This document shows, in pieces, positions 17,963-27,551 of a DNA stretch of 64,000 nucleotides (within the stretch, counting starts at the first letter, position 1; every line of letters starts with the position of its first letter). Both the position numbers and the translations under genes were made by a program. The notes below the pieces were generated by a model. That model did no database searches and was not told the DNA's origin. It was given only the letters and a program-made list of their open reading frames with translations. The DNA is from Acinetobacter rongchengensis (GTDB lineage: Bacteria; Pseudomonadota; Gammaproteobacteria; Pseudomonadales; Moraxellaceae). The DNA lies in contig NZ_RAXT01000002.1 of the NCBI RefSeq assembly GCF_003611475.1, forward strand, positions 62,001-126,000, in the 5' to 3' direction.

Positions 17963-18841
17963 TTAGATGAGTTTATCAACAATATTTTCTATTGACCATG
18001 TAATTTCTGGTTGAATTAAATGTTTTAAAACAATTTCTAACTCTTTTGCATTTTGCCCGCTGACAAAACATCTTAATCGTGTCTTATCCTTAGCGATCGT
18101 TTTCGATATTAACTCATTTTTAAGTAAAATACGTGCCGTTTGTCGTGCCACTGCGGAACCAGAATCTACCAGAGTCAATTGATTTTCATATAAAGATTGA
18201 ATTGCTGATTTTAAAAATGGGTAATGTGTGCAGCCTAAAACCAAATGATCTGCATTTTTATCGACAATCGGATCTAGAACTCGCTTTAAACTTTCTTTGC
18301 ATTCTGGACTATTGTGCAAACCATCTTCCACATACGGCACCAGATCTAAGCAGGTTACATTTAAAACTTCAACTTGAGACGGTTCTGCAAAACGCTGAAT
18401 TACATCCTTAATTAGTTGCCCTCTAAATGTAGCAGGTGTCGCTAAGACAGCAACCACTTTACTTTTACTTTGTAACACCGCAGGCTTTAAAGCAGGAACT
18501 AAGCCAATAATCGGAAAGTTTTCGCCATAATGCTCCCGTAAATAGTCCAAGCTAAATGCAGAGGCCGTATTGCATGCTACCACTGCAACTTTACACCCTC
18601 TGCGGTATAGCCATTCAATTGCATTGGCCGTTAACTCACGAATATTTTGATCTGAACGTGGTCCATAAGGCACATGAGCTGTATCTGCATAATAGACAAA
18701 ATGTTCATTCGGTAAATAATTCGCAATTTCTTGCGCAATCGATAAACCACCTATTCCTGAGTCAAAAATACCAATAGGGGCATCTGCCGAAGCTTTTGGC
18801 ATTGGATTTTCTAAGGGATATAAAGGGAGAATGGCACTCAT
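17963..18841 (-). CDS. murI: Glutamate racemase
   Basis: Converts L- to D-glutamate for peptidoglycan. It has the IGIFDSGIGGLS start motif and the two catalytic cysteines in VVACNTASA and LGCTHYPFL. A GTG at 18850 is in frame, but the ATG at 18841 is better placed relative to AGTGGA; either start leaves about 20 residues before the conserved core. The DUF1285 gene ends 47 bp upstream, on the same strand, and the two may be one unit. Confidence 0.94.
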   Translation of the reverse strand: MSAILPLYPLENPMPKASADAPIGIFDSGIGGLSIAQEIANYLPNEHFVYYADTAHVPYGPRSDQNIRELTANAIEWLYRRGCKVAVVACNTASAFSLDYLREHYGENFPIIGLVPALKPAVLQSKSKVVAVLATPATFRGQLIKDVIQRFAEPSQVEVLNVTCLDLVPYVEDGLHNSPECKESLKRVLDPIVDKNADHLVLGCTHYPFLKSAIQSLYENQLTLVDSGSAVARQTARILLKNELISKTIAKDKTRLRCFVSGQNAKELEIVLKHLIQPEITWSIENIVDKLI

Positions 18842-18888
18842 TTGATCCACTCTTTGTATGAGTCAAAAATAATTAATAAGCTTAAACT

Positions 18889-19500
18889 TCAAGTGCCCAA
18901 TTGCAAGTGAAAATCGCCACTTTGTAGAGATAAAATGGTATCGCCTTGTTCATTTTCAAGCAATTCGCCATATTCAATCAAGTGAAAAAAAGCTTGTCTT
19001 TGAATCAGTGCATTAATTCCAAACCGCACATGCACATAAGGACGCATTTCGCCTTGAAAATCACGCATGAAAATAGGATGTTCTTGATCCACAATCACCA
19101 CGTCTTGGTTGATTGTGATCAGTTGTAAATAAAACTGCCCGTCAATATCAATTTGATCGACCTGATTGACCAACAAAGGTTCATCTTCAACCTCAATTTC
19201 AATCTGTTCAACAGGGGTTTTTAGGTAGAACTTACCCGCCTCTTTCCACAATACTTTACTAAACAGGTCTAAAAGCGCTTGACGCTTAATCAATTGACCT
19301 TCGTGCCACCATTCTCCATTGGCTTTTACCCTCAAATCCATTTTGCCACAATGCTTTGGATGCCACTGCTCTAAAGGTGGAATTGACCTTTTGTGACTCG
19401 AGTGTGCATCTTTTAAGTATTGTGCAATACTCATTAAGTTTTTATTATCATCACTCGACTGATTTTGAACCTCTGATGTTGAATTATTTTGATTTACCAT
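18889..19500 (-). CDS. DUF1285 family protein
   Basis: A 203-residue soluble protein. After a polar Asn/Ser-rich N-terminus of about 40 residues comes the DUF1285 core: WHPKHCGKMDLRVKANGEWW, IKRQALLDLFSKVLW and a beta-rich region. Family function is unknown, although the fold known from structural genomics is a two-domain beta barrel. It is directly upstream of murI. Confidence 0.85.
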   Translation of the reverse strand: MVNQNNSTSEVQNQSSDDNKNLMSIAQYLKDAHSSHKRSIPPLEQWHPKHCGKMDLRVKANGEWWHEGQLIKRQALLDLFSKVLWKEAGKFYLKTPVEQIEIEVEDEPLLVNQVDQIDIDGQFYLQLITINQDVVIVDQEHPIFMRDFQGEMRPYVHVRFGINALIQRQAFFHLIEYGELLENEQGDTILSLQSGDFHLQLGT

Positions 19501-19702
19501 GGTTTATACCCTGCTGACTAAAAAATAAGACGACTCAGCCAATTGGCTAGATCAAGGTTTGAAACTATACTAACGCAAAATATATTATCGATACGAGCGT
19601 TAATTCGTATCACGGAATTTTTAGAACACTCACGGCAGCACCGCTTTATTATTTTCAATAAATGTATACGGTTGCCACCCTTTGAAATATGAGGAGTCCT
19701 AC

Positions 19703-21415
19703 ATGGAACACATCGAACGTGAATCGATGGAGTTTGACGTAGTCATCGTAGGTGCAGGCCCTGCTGGTCTTTCTACTGCGATTAAAATTCGTCAATTAGC
19801 GATTGAAAACAACCTTCCAGACCTTTCTGTTTGTGTGGTTGAAAAAGGCTCTGAAGTTGGTGCGCATATCCTTTCTGGTGCTGTACTTGAACCTCGCGCA
19901 ATGAATGAACTTTTCCCGAACTGGAAAGAAGAAGGCGCACCTTTAAATGTTCCTGTGACAGAAGACAAAACTTACTTTTTAATGTCTGCTGAAAAGTCTC
20001 AAGAAGCCCCGCATTGGATGGTGCCTAAAACCATGCACAATGACGGCAATTACGTTATTTCTTTGGGGAATGTCGTTCGTTGGTTAGGAACCAAAGCGGA
20101 AGAGCTAGAAGTCTCTATCTTCCCTGGTTTCGCTGCTGCCGAAATTCTGTACCATGAAGATGGTACGGTGAAAGGCATCCAAACAGGTGATATGGGTATT
20201 GGTAAAGATGGCGAACCAACGCATAACTTTACACCGGGTTATGAATTACATGCTAAATACACGATCTTTGCAGAAGGATGCCGTGGTCATTTAGGTAAGC
20301 GCCTCATTGCAAAATACAATCTTGATGAAAAAGCTGATCCACAACATTACGGGATTGGGATTAAAGAACTTTGGGAAATCGATCCTGCAAAACATAAACC
20401 AGGTTTAGTGATGCATGGTTCAGGTTGGCCTTTAGCTGAAACTGGTTCTTCTGGTGGTTGGTGGTTATATCACGCAGAAAATAACCAAGTGACTTTGGGG
20501 ATGATCGTTGATTTATCTTACGAAAACCCACACATGTATCCATTTGCTGAAATGCAACGTTGGAAAACACACCCACTGATTAAGCAGTATCTTGAAGGTG
20601 GTAAGCGTATTTCTTATGGTGCGCGTGCTGTTGTTAAAGGTGGCTTAAACTCTTTACCTAAATTGACCTTCCCAGGCGGTTGTTTAATTGGTGATGACGC
20701 AGGCTTCTTGAACTTTGCCAAAATCAAAGGCTCTCACACTGCCATGAAGTCAGGTATGTTGTGTGGTGAAGCTGTATTTGAAGCGATTCAAGCAGGTGTC
20801 GGTAAAGGTGGTGATTTAGCCGTTGCACGTGTGACTGAAGGTGAAGATTTCTTCGCTAAAGAATTGACAGCTTATACTGACAAATTTGAAAACAGCTGGT
20901 TAAAAGAAGAGCTATATCGCTCTCGTAACTTTGGCCCAGCGATGCATAAATTTGGTTTATGGATGGGTGGTGCATTTAACTTTATCGATCAAAATGTCTT
21001 TAAAGTACCATTTACCTTGCATGATTTAGCACCTGATTTCAGTTTATTGAAAACTGTAGATGTGGCTACATTCAAACCGAACTATCCAAAACCAGATGGT
21101 AAATTGACTTTTGACCGTTTATCTTCAGTATTTGTATCCAATACAGTGCATGAAGAAAATCAGCCAGCACATTTGAAGTTGATTGATCCGACGATTCCAG
21201 TTCGTGTTAACTTGCCAAAATGGGATGAGCCTGCTCAGCGCTATTGCCCTGCTGGTGTTTATGAAATCATGGAAAATGATGATGGTTCTAAGCGTTTCCA
21301 AATCAATGCAGCGAACTGTGTACATTGTAAAACGTGTGATATTAAAGATCCTTCACAAAACATCATTTGGGTAACACCAGAAGGTGGCGGTGGTCCAAAC
21401 TATCCGAATATGTAA
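19703..21415 (+). CDS. etfD: Electron transfer flavoprotein:ubiquinone oxidoreductase
   Basis: A 570-residue membrane-associated enzyme that passes electrons from ETF to ubiquinone, serving acyl-CoA dehydrogenases such as the one at 1571. The FAD fold is DVVIVGAGPAGLSTAIK; the C-terminal 4Fe-4S ferredoxin-like region contains CPAGVYE and NCVHCKTCDIKDPSQNI with the cluster cysteines, and ends GGGGPNY. The ATG at 19703 has GAGGAG 6 nt upstream; an in-frame TTG at 19682 is rejected. It is a single gene with its own terminator. Confidence 0.96.
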   Translation: MEHIERESMEFDVVIVGAGPAGLSTAIKIRQLAIENNLPDLSVCVVEKGSEVGAHILSGAVLEPRAMNELFPNWKEEGAPLNVPVTEDKTYFLMSAEKSQEAPHWMVPKTMHNDGNYVISLGNVVRWLGTKAEELEVSIFPGFAAAEILYHEDGTVKGIQTGDMGIGKDGEPTHNFTPGYELHAKYTIFAEGCRGHLGKRLIAKYNLDEKADPQHYGIGIKELWEIDPAKHKPGLVMHGSGWPLAETGSSGGWWLYHAENNQVTLGMIVDLSYENPHMYPFAEMQRWKTHPLIKQYLEGGKRISYGARAVVKGGLNSLPKLTFPGGCLIGDDAGFLNFAKIKGSHTAMKSGMLCGEAVFEAIQAGVGKGGDLAVARVTEGEDFFAKELTAYTDKFENSWLKEELYRSRNFGPAMHKFGLWMGGAFNFIDQNVFKVPFTLHDLAPDFSLLKTVDVATFKPNYPKPDGKLTFDRLSSVFVSNTVHEENQPAHLKLIDPTIPVRVNLPKWDEPAQRYCPAGVYEIMENDDGSKRFQINAANCVHCKTCDIKDPSQNIIWVTPEGGGGPNYPNM

Positions 21416-21428
21416 TCTATTTGTAGTA

Positions 21429-21460
21429 AAAAAATCCCTTCATAATGAGGGGATTTTTTA
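21429..21460 (+). terminator. Rho-independent terminator of etfD
   Basis: A 10-bp stem AAAAAATCCC / GGGATTTTTT with T tract, 14 bp after the stop. Confidence 0.88.
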
Positions 21461-21588
21461 TTGACTAAAACATTAAAACTTTGAGCATCAACAAGAATCT
21501 GAATCGTATTATTTTTAGTACAGCTTACGATTAATATTTTTTCTAAATTACTATTGTCGCATCTCCAATCACCTTCGCAATTGGTTCG

Positions 21589-21846
21589 CTAACCCTTCTT
21601 CACCAAATAATGAAACTCTTTATTTCCAGCATCATCTAAAACTTCTTCTTGTAAAATCAATTCATGTCCGAGATGCATACAAAATTTAGGAATATCCCAT
21701 GATGTTGAGTTATCTGTTGCAAATACCTCTACGACATCACCTGACTTAGATTTACGGATTGCTTGATGCAACATCATCACAGGTTCAGGACAACGCAAAC
21801 CACAAGTATTTAACTGAATGCTCGGTGTAGGCAACTGTTCAGACAT
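21589..21846 (-). CDS. tusA: TusA-family sulfurtransferase
   Basis: An 85-residue protein with the sulfur-carrier signature LNTCGLRCPEPVMML, in which Cys19 of the CPxP motif carries the persulfide. TusA relays sulfur from IscS to tRNA 2-thiouridine synthesis and other acceptors. Monocistronic, divergent from corC. Confidence 0.9.
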   Translation of the reverse strand: MSEQLPTPSIQLNTCGLRCPEPVMMLHQAIRKSKSGDVVEVFATDNSTSWDIPKFCMHLGHELILQEEVLDDAGNKEFHYLVKKG

Positions 21847-22029
21847 GCTAGGCTCTCAAAACGGGAAAAATAGAGCGTAAATTTTAGCACAAACTCAAAT
21901 AATCGATAAGACTTGAAGATTCATTACCATATGGTGCATAGATTCATCACTTTAAGAGATAGACATCTGTATTTTCTTCGGTATGATAAAAATTCATTTA
22001 TTCAATATTCAGCATCTTTAGGAAAGATC

Positions 22030-22869
22030 ATGCACGAGGAATCAGGCCCATCATGGGGAATGCGAGGCTTACGCAAATGGTTAGGTACTGCACCCGAAAC
22101 CCGTGATGAACTGTTAAAATTAGTACAAGATTCACGTCGTTTTTTAGAACCTGACACCGTAGCCATGTTAGAAGGCGTATTAGACCTTCCAGCAACCAAG
22201 ATTCGTGAAGTCATGACGCCACGAACCGCGATGGTCAGCTTACAAGAAGATGACCAATTATTAGATATTTTGCATGTTCTCATTGAATCTGCACATTCAC
22301 GTTTCCCTGTTTTCTCGGCAGATCAACCTGAAAATGTAGTGGGTATTTTACTCGCCAAAGATCTTTTACCCTTTTTAACAGATCGTTCATCTGTGGTAGA
22401 TGTACATTCTTTAATGCGCCAACCCTTATTTGTTCCAGAAAGCGCTCGTTCAGACCAAGTCTTGAGAATGTTGAAGAATACACAAACGCACATTGCAATT
22501 GTGATTGACGAATATGGTTCAACCGCTGGACTGGTCACTCTAGAAGATATTCTAGAAGAGATTGTCGGTGAAATTGAGGATGAGCATGACAATGTCGATG
22601 AAGAAGCTCAATTTATTATTCCAGACAAATCACATAGCACACCTAACACATGGATTGTGCAAGCGCTTACACCAATTGAACATTTTAACAATGTTTTAGA
22701 TGCTGATTTTTCTGATGATGAAGTAGAAACTGTTGGCGGATTATTGCTTCAAGAAATTGGTTTAGTGAGCGATCTACAAGGTCAAGTGATTGAGCTTGAT
22801 GATTGGCAATTCACCATTATTGAAGCAGATGCCCGCACAATTCATCTGATTCGAGCTGTACATAAATGA
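22030..22869 (+). CDS. corC: CorC-family transporter-associated CBS protein
   Basis: A 279-residue protein with a short N-terminal region, two CBS domains (REVMTPRTAMVSL near residue 60; HIAIVIDEYGSTAGLVTLED near 155) and a C-terminal CorC_HlyC domain (ETVGGLLLQEIG). The family is linked to magnesium/cobalt efflux. The frame opens at 21913, but ATG 22030 follows GGAAA and gives the conserved MHEESGPSWG start. It overlaps lnt by 4 bp (ATGA), matching the usual corC-lnt pairing. Confidence 0.9.
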   Translation: MHEESGPSWGMRGLRKWLGTAPETRDELLKLVQDSRRFLEPDTVAMLEGVLDLPATKIREVMTPRTAMVSLQEDDQLLDILHVLIESAHSRFPVFSADQPENVVGILLAKDLLPFLTDRSSVVDVHSLMRQPLFVPESARSDQVLRMLKNTQTHIAIVIDEYGSTAGLVTLEDILEEIVGEIEDEHDNVDEEAQFIIPDKSHSTPNTWIVQALTPIEHFNNVLDADFSDDEVETVGGLLLQEIGLVSDLQGQVIELDDWQFTIIEADARTIHLIRAVHK

Positions 22870-24425
22870 GAGCGTATTTCGACAAACTATTAAATCCATC
22901 ACAACAAAAAGCACAGCTACCTTTTATTTTTCCGTTGCTGATCTCATTGATTTCAGGCGCAGTATTTAGCCTAGCACTTGCACCATACTATTGGTGGTGG
23001 TTAGCAATTTTATCACCTGCATTGCTTTACGCATGTTTAAAAGGAAGATCACCAAAGCAAGCCTTTGCAATTGGTTGGAGTTATGGTTTTGGCTTATGGT
23101 TTGTCGGTGCTTTTTGGCTCTACACATCCATACATGTTTATGGCGATACCAATGCTGTATTAAGCGTCTTAATGATTGCGATCATGGCCATTTTAATGGG
23201 GCTTTTTACTGCAATCCAAACTTGGGTATATCGACGATTTTTTCCTGAAACACCTCTTACATTTACGCCACTTTGGGTGTTATTTGAATGGTCTAAAACA
23301 TGGGTCTTCACAGGTTTTCCATGGTTGTTTGCAGGTTATGCGTTTACAGAACGTTTCTTAGATGGCTACGCTCCTCTTTTTGGAGTATTTGCCGTTTCCT
23401 TTGTGGTCATTCTACTTGCCAGCGCACTGGTTGAAATCCTGAATAAAAAAGTATTTTGGATTGTTCCATCAGCCTTATTATTACTGGGTGCATGGGGAGC
23501 TTCTTATATCACTTTTGTGCAACCCAAAGCGGAAAAACCCCTTTCAGTTTCACTCATTCAAGGCAACATTCCACAAGATTTAAAATGGTTGACTGAATAC
23601 CAAGTAAAAACCCTCGAGATCTATATCAACCTCAGCCGTACCGAGTGGGGTCGTGATCTGATTGTTTGGCCAGAATCGTCCATACCGTTGTTTCAAACAG
23701 ATATTGAACAGTTTTTGCAACTTATGGATCAGCAAGCCAAAGATTCAGGAACAGCATGGGTCACAGGTATCCCGTATTGGGACTTAAAAGAGTCTCAACA
23801 AAATGGCTATCCAATGTATTACAACAGCATGATGGCTTCAGGTGCTGATTCATCGGGTTTATATAAGAAACAACGCCTCGTGCCCTTTGGTGAATATATT
23901 CCATTATCAGGTCTTTTAAGCTGGGTACTTCCTGCCTTACAAAATGATCCATCAATGAGTGGTTTTTCACGTGGTGCAAGTGATCAAAAACCCTTTAATA
24001 TCAAAGGACATCATCTTGCTGCAGCGATTTGTTATGAAGTTGCCTATCCGAATCTTACACGTCGTAATGCGATCAATAGTGACTTTTTGGTGACTGTTTC
24101 TAATGATGCGTGGTTTACGGGTACAGCAGGCCCTTTGCAACATCTTCAAATGGTTCAAATGCGTGCCAAAGAAAACGGTCGTTGGTTTATTCGAGCAACC
24201 AATACAGGTGTGACAGCATTTATTGACCATCATGGTCATATCGTTAAACAAGCGCCTATAGATAAAAAAGCAGTACTTCGCGGCGAATTACCTGCGATGC
24301 AAGGTGAAACGTTATATACCCGTTTAAGTGATTGGCCAATTCTAGGCTTCTCATTATTGTTACTGATTTTAGGCTGGATTTATCGTCCTAAAAAAGTTGA
24401 TATTAGCTTTAAATCTAGACGCTAA
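22866..24425 (+). CDS. lnt: Apolipoprotein N-acyltransferase
   Basis: A 519-residue inner membrane enzyme that adds the third acyl chain to lipoproteins. Six N-terminal helices precede a periplasmic nitrilase domain carrying the triad Glu270 (WPESSIP), Lys335 (YKKQRLVPFGEY) and Cys389 (AAICYEVAYP), nearly the same numbering as the E. coli enzyme. A C-terminal helix closes the protein. It is translationally coupled to corC. The lipoprotein at the left end and PhoX are possible clients. Confidence 0.96.
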   Translation: MRAYFDKLLNPSQQKAQLPFIFPLLISLISGAVFSLALAPYYWWWLAILSPALLYACLKGRSPKQAFAIGWSYGFGLWFVGAFWLYTSIHVYGDTNAVLSVLMIAIMAILMGLFTAIQTWVYRRFFPETPLTFTPLWVLFEWSKTWVFTGFPWLFAGYAFTERFLDGYAPLFGVFAVSFVVILLASALVEILNKKVFWIVPSALLLLGAWGASYITFVQPKAEKPLSVSLIQGNIPQDLKWLTEYQVKTLEIYINLSRTEWGRDLIVWPESSIPLFQTDIEQFLQLMDQQAKDSGTAWVTGIPYWDLKESQQNGYPMYYNSMMASGADSSGLYKKQRLVPFGEYIPLSGLLSWVLPALQNDPSMSGFSRGASDQKPFNIKGHHLAAAICYEVAYPNLTRRNAINSDFLVTVSNDAWFTGTAGPLQHLQMVQMRAKENGRWFIRATNTGVTAFIDHHGHIVKQAPIDKKAVLRGELPAMQGETLYTRLSDWPILGFSLLLLILGWIYRPKKVDISFKSRR

Positions 24426-24430
24426 TTCAC

Positions 24431-24469
24431 ATCAATCCTCTCTCCTTTTGAAAAGGCGAGAGGATTGAT
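24431..24469. terminator. Inverted repeat between convergent lnt and csaA
   Basis: A 12-bp perfect arm pair ATCAATCCTCTC / GAGAGGATTGAT with a second CCTTTTGAAAAGG hairpin inside. No long T tract follows, so termination is likely but not certain. Confidence 0.6.
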
Positions 24470-24496
24470 TGAAAATTGAAAATAAATTAGAAAAAA

Positions 24497-24835
24497 CTAA
24501 AGTAATTTCGTCCCCAAAGGCACATCCAAATCAGGTACACACAACGCTACATGTCCATCCTTGTTATGAAAACCTGTGACTAAACACTCAGACTGGATCG
24601 GGCCAATTTGTTTTTTCGGAAAATTTACCACTGCCACCACAAGTTTCCCCATCAAATCTTCTGGTTGATAAAGATGAGTAATTTGAGCACTGGATTTTTT
24701 AATACCGAGCTCTTCACCAAAATCAACATGTAAAATATAAGCAGGGTTTCGTGCTTTCTCAAAAACTTCAGCTTGAATAATTTTTCCAATACGTAATTCT
24801 ACTTTTAAAAAATCATTCCATTCGATCTGTTGCAT
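24497..24835 (-). CDS. csaA: CsaA-like tRNA-binding (OB-fold) protein
   Basis: A 112-residue protein consisting of one tRNA-binding OB domain: VELRIGKIIQAEVFEKARNPAY, LGIKKSSAQITHLY and LVVAVVNFPKKQIGPIQSE. CsaA proteins are dimeric and have tRNA-binding and chaperone-like activity. It stands alone, convergent with lnt. Confidence 0.88.
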   Translation of the reverse strand: MQQIEWNDFLKVELRIGKIIQAEVFEKARNPAYILHVDFGEELGIKKSSAQITHLYQPEDLMGKLVVAVVNFPKKQIGPIQSECLVTGFHNKDGHVALCVPDLDVPLGTKLL

Positions 24836-25046
24836 CTTTCACCATTCATTTTTTTAACTAGAATTAATCTTTATTCTAAATAAATTTTATAACAGCAACT
24901 TCACATAGAATGGACAAAAGATCATGCTAAAAGGACAATATTTGTTTAACTTAATATGTCGTTCTAATCACTTAATTTATAAACCTTAGCATCGTTCTAA
25001 ATACAATGCTGTATATATACAATCCATTTCAACGCAAAAAATGCAA

Positions 25047-25073
25047 AAAAACCGAGGACATCCTCGGTTTTTC
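25047..25073. terminator. Bidirectional terminator after the small membrane gene
   Basis: A perfect 12-bp stem AAAAACCGAGGA / TCCTCGGTTTTT. On the minus strand it lies 16 bp after the stop of the gene at 25089 and is followed by T residues. Confidence 0.88.
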
Positions 25074-25088
25074 TAAATCAGCAATCGC

Positions 25089-25424
25089 TTAAATCTGTGT
25101 CACTAAATATGACAACATAGATGCTAACGACAGCATAGGAACATAACGGTAAATCTTCACTAAATATTGTTCGAATAACGATGAAAATTCAGTTTTTAAA
25201 TGCACAACCGACAGATTTAATGCACTATAAAAACTTACAATAGTGAGCGCACTGAATACACTGATTGCCATAAAACCAATCATAATTTGGCTATTGGCAT
25301 CTGCACCTTGCCAAATATCAATAAAAAATTGGCTAATCGGTAATAGGCTCAAAATTAAAAGAACAGATTTCAGCATCATCCAATGAAACTGGCTGATTTC
25401 ATCTGATAATAATAATGCTTTCAT
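25089..25424 (-). CDS. Small integral membrane protein, unknown function
   Basis: A 111-residue protein with three hydrophobic helices (about 15-35, 45-70 and 92-110). A full AGGAGG ribosome site precedes two consecutive ATG codons (25427 and 25424); the second has the better 5-nt spacing. No family was recognised. It has its own terminator and follows csaA on no shared transcript. Confidence 0.65.
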   Translation of the reverse strand: MKALLLSDEISQFHWMMLKSVLLILSLLPISQFFIDIWQGADANSQIMIGFMAISVFSALTIVSFYSALNLSVVHLKTEFSSLFEQYLVKIYRYVPMLSLASMLSYLVTQI

Positions 25425-25627
25425 CATATCCTCCTTGGTAATTCAGATTACCTTAGAAACTATTATGCAAGCTTTCTATTAAATAAAAAGTCTATTTTTA
25501 TCCATCATTTAACTTTCTTGTAACTATTAAATATGGGAATAATTCTTATTATAACTCTCAAATAAAATTTTTATAAAAAATAAAATAAATTCAATCATTT
25601 AAATATTTTTATTAAATAAGAAAGATT

Positions 25628-25670
25628 ATCACTTCGCTCAACATTTATTCACCCGATCAAGCGAAGTGAT
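25628..25670 (-). terminator. Inverted repeat downstream of gspG, probable terminator
   Basis: A perfect 11-bp stem ATCACTTCGCT / AGCGAAGTGAT with a 21-nt loop, about 35 bp past the gspG stop, followed on the minus strand by AT-rich DNA. Confidence 0.6.
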
Positions 25671-25704
25671 TAATACTATAAAAACAATTCTAAATCATCG
25701 TTAA

Positions 25705-26142
25705 TTATGGCTGATAATAAACATCTGCATCATTTCCTTCACCGCCTTCTTTACCATCAGCACCAAAAGAATATAAATCAAACTTACGTCCTTCAGAACC
25801 TGGAATCACATACTGAATATCATTTTCCCAACTGTCTTTCGGATAGCCACCTTTAACATAACCACCCGGTAACCAATTCTTAGCGGTTGCAGGCTGATTG
25901 ACCAATGCATCCAAACCACCTTCTTGTGCATTTGGATAATGTCCATTGTCCAACTTATATTGGTCTAGAGCACCCGCAACGCCCTTCAAGGTAATTTTTG
26001 TGGTATCTACTTTGGCTTTTTCACCACGTCCCATCACGTTGGGTACGATCAAAGCAGCAAGAACACCCAAAATGACAATCACAACCATGACTTCGATTAA
26101 TGTAAAACCTGATTGCTTGCTTTTATTTAACATGCGTTGCAT
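25705..26142 (-). CDS. gspG: Type II secretion major pseudopilin GspG
   Basis: A 145-residue pseudopilin. The prepilin peptidase site is SG/FTLIEV, with Gly12 before cleavage, Phe13 methylated and Glu17 at the +5 position, followed by the hydrophobic helix MVVIVILGVLAALIVPNVM. The C-terminal globular part has the GspG features QYKLDNGHYP, NWLPGGYVK and SFGADGKEGGEG, the last a calcium-binding loop. It forms the pseudopilus shaft. It is 49 bp downstream of gspF; other gsp genes are absent, as in other Acinetobacter genomes where the T2SS genes are dispersed. Confidence 0.95.
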   Translation of the reverse strand: MQRMLNKSKQSGFTLIEVMVVIVILGVLAALIVPNVMGRGEKAKVDTTKITLKGVAGALDQYKLDNGHYPNAQEGGLDALVNQPATAKNWLPGGYVKGGYPKDSWENDIQYVIPGSEGRKFDLYSFGADGKEGGEGNDADVYYQP

Positions 26143-26191
26143 CCAAAATCTCTCTCAAATTTCGTTATAAAAATAATCAAATATCATCTGT

Positions 26192-27397
26192 TTAGATCAT
26201 ATTGTTCATATTGACGATTGGCAACATCACTGCAATGACAATAACCAAAACAATACCCGCCATGAAAACCAACATTAAAGGCTCTAATAATGCCAATAAG
26301 GTTGAAATAAATGAAGATACTTCACGATCTTGCATATCCGATGCCCGACTCAACATTCGATCTAATTCACCAGAAGCTTCACCACTTTTGATCATTTGTA
26401 CCATCATTGGGGGAAAGTAACCACAACGTTCCAATTGCGTTGCTAGGTTTCCACCTTCTGTAACTTTCTCTGCTGCAATATTTACAGCATCACGAATCAC
26501 CCAATTGCTACTGACTGCTGCACCAATTTTCAATGCATCCACCAAAGGCACACCAGATTGCGTGAGGATTGATAAAGTACTCGCAAATCGTGCCGCATTT
26601 ATACCACGTGATAATTTACCGAATAATGGCAATCTGAGTGTTAAACGATCAAAAGCATAATGCCCTGCTGAGGTGCGTAGAAAACGTATCAATAAAAATA
26701 TGCCAACCACACTGGCAACGAGCATAAATGGCCAAGCTTGGCGGATCAGCTCACTGGCTTTCATTAACGCCACAGTAATCCACGGCAAAGCTTGCTTGCT
26801 CTGATCAAATGTTTTGACGATATCGGGCACCACATAGGTCATTAAGCCCATCACGATCGCAAAAGACATCAGCATAAGAATGATTGGGTAAATCATTGCA
26901 CCCTGAATTTTCTTCTGCATCGCAAAACGATTTTCGGTGTAGTCTGATAATTGATCGAGAATTAAATCTAAATGCCCTGATCGCTCACCTGCTGCCACTG
27001 TTGCAATATATAAGTCCGGGAAGCGTCCCGTTTGCTGCATGGCTTGAGCCAAAGAGTGTCCTTCTAAAACTTTAGACCGTGCAGACAGTAATAGGTTTTG
27101 TACATGTACCTTTTCACTTTGCTTCGCTACAGCACGTAATGCTTCTTCTAATGGAATAGCAGCAGCAACCAACACAGAAAGCTGACGTGTCATGAGGGCT
27201 AAATCATAGGCAGAGAATTTACGCTGAAATAGTCCTGATGTTTTGTTTTTGTCTTTTTGCTCAACAGCATCTACCGTTACAGGAATAAGTTCTTTATCCC
27301 GTAATTGTTGACGAATTTGGCGTGCTGAATCTCCCTCTAACACACCTTTTTGCTGTTTTCCGGAAGTGTCTATCGCAGTAAACTGATATGCTGGCAT
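26192..27397 (-). CDS. gspF: Type II secretion inner membrane platform protein GspF
   Basis: A 401-residue protein with two T2SSF repeats (about residues 70-190 and 270-395), each followed by membrane helices, and the signatures LPLEEALRAVAKQSE and PLVDALKIGAAV. GspF sits at the base of the pseudopilus and couples to the GspE ATPase. It heads the gspF-gspG unit and is divergent from priA with about 154 bp between starts. Confidence 0.95.
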   Translation of the reverse strand: MPAYQFTAIDTSGKQQKGVLEGDSARQIRQQLRDKELIPVTVDAVEQKDKNKTSGLFQRKFSAYDLALMTRQLSVLVAAAIPLEEALRAVAKQSEKVHVQNLLLSARSKVLEGHSLAQAMQQTGRFPDLYIATVAAGERSGHLDLILDQLSDYTENRFAMQKKIQGAMIYPIILMLMSFAIVMGLMTYVVPDIVKTFDQSKQALPWITVALMKASELIRQAWPFMLVASVVGIFLLIRFLRTSAGHYAFDRLTLRLPLFGKLSRGINAARFASTLSILTQSGVPLVDALKIGAAVSSNWVIRDAVNIAAEKVTEGGNLATQLERCGYFPPMMVQMIKSGEASGELDRMLSRASDMQDREVSSFISTLLALLEPLMLVFMAGIVLVIVIAVMLPIVNMNNMI

Positions 27398-27551
27398 TAT
27401 TATGCTCTAGTTTTCCAAAATTTTTTGATTACGCTGTTGCGTCAAACCCTATAAATCATTCATATTGATGTCTATAAATGACGATTACACTCTAACATAA
27501 GCCGAATCTGTACACGATACCATTTCATCATTGAGCCATTGAATATTCTCT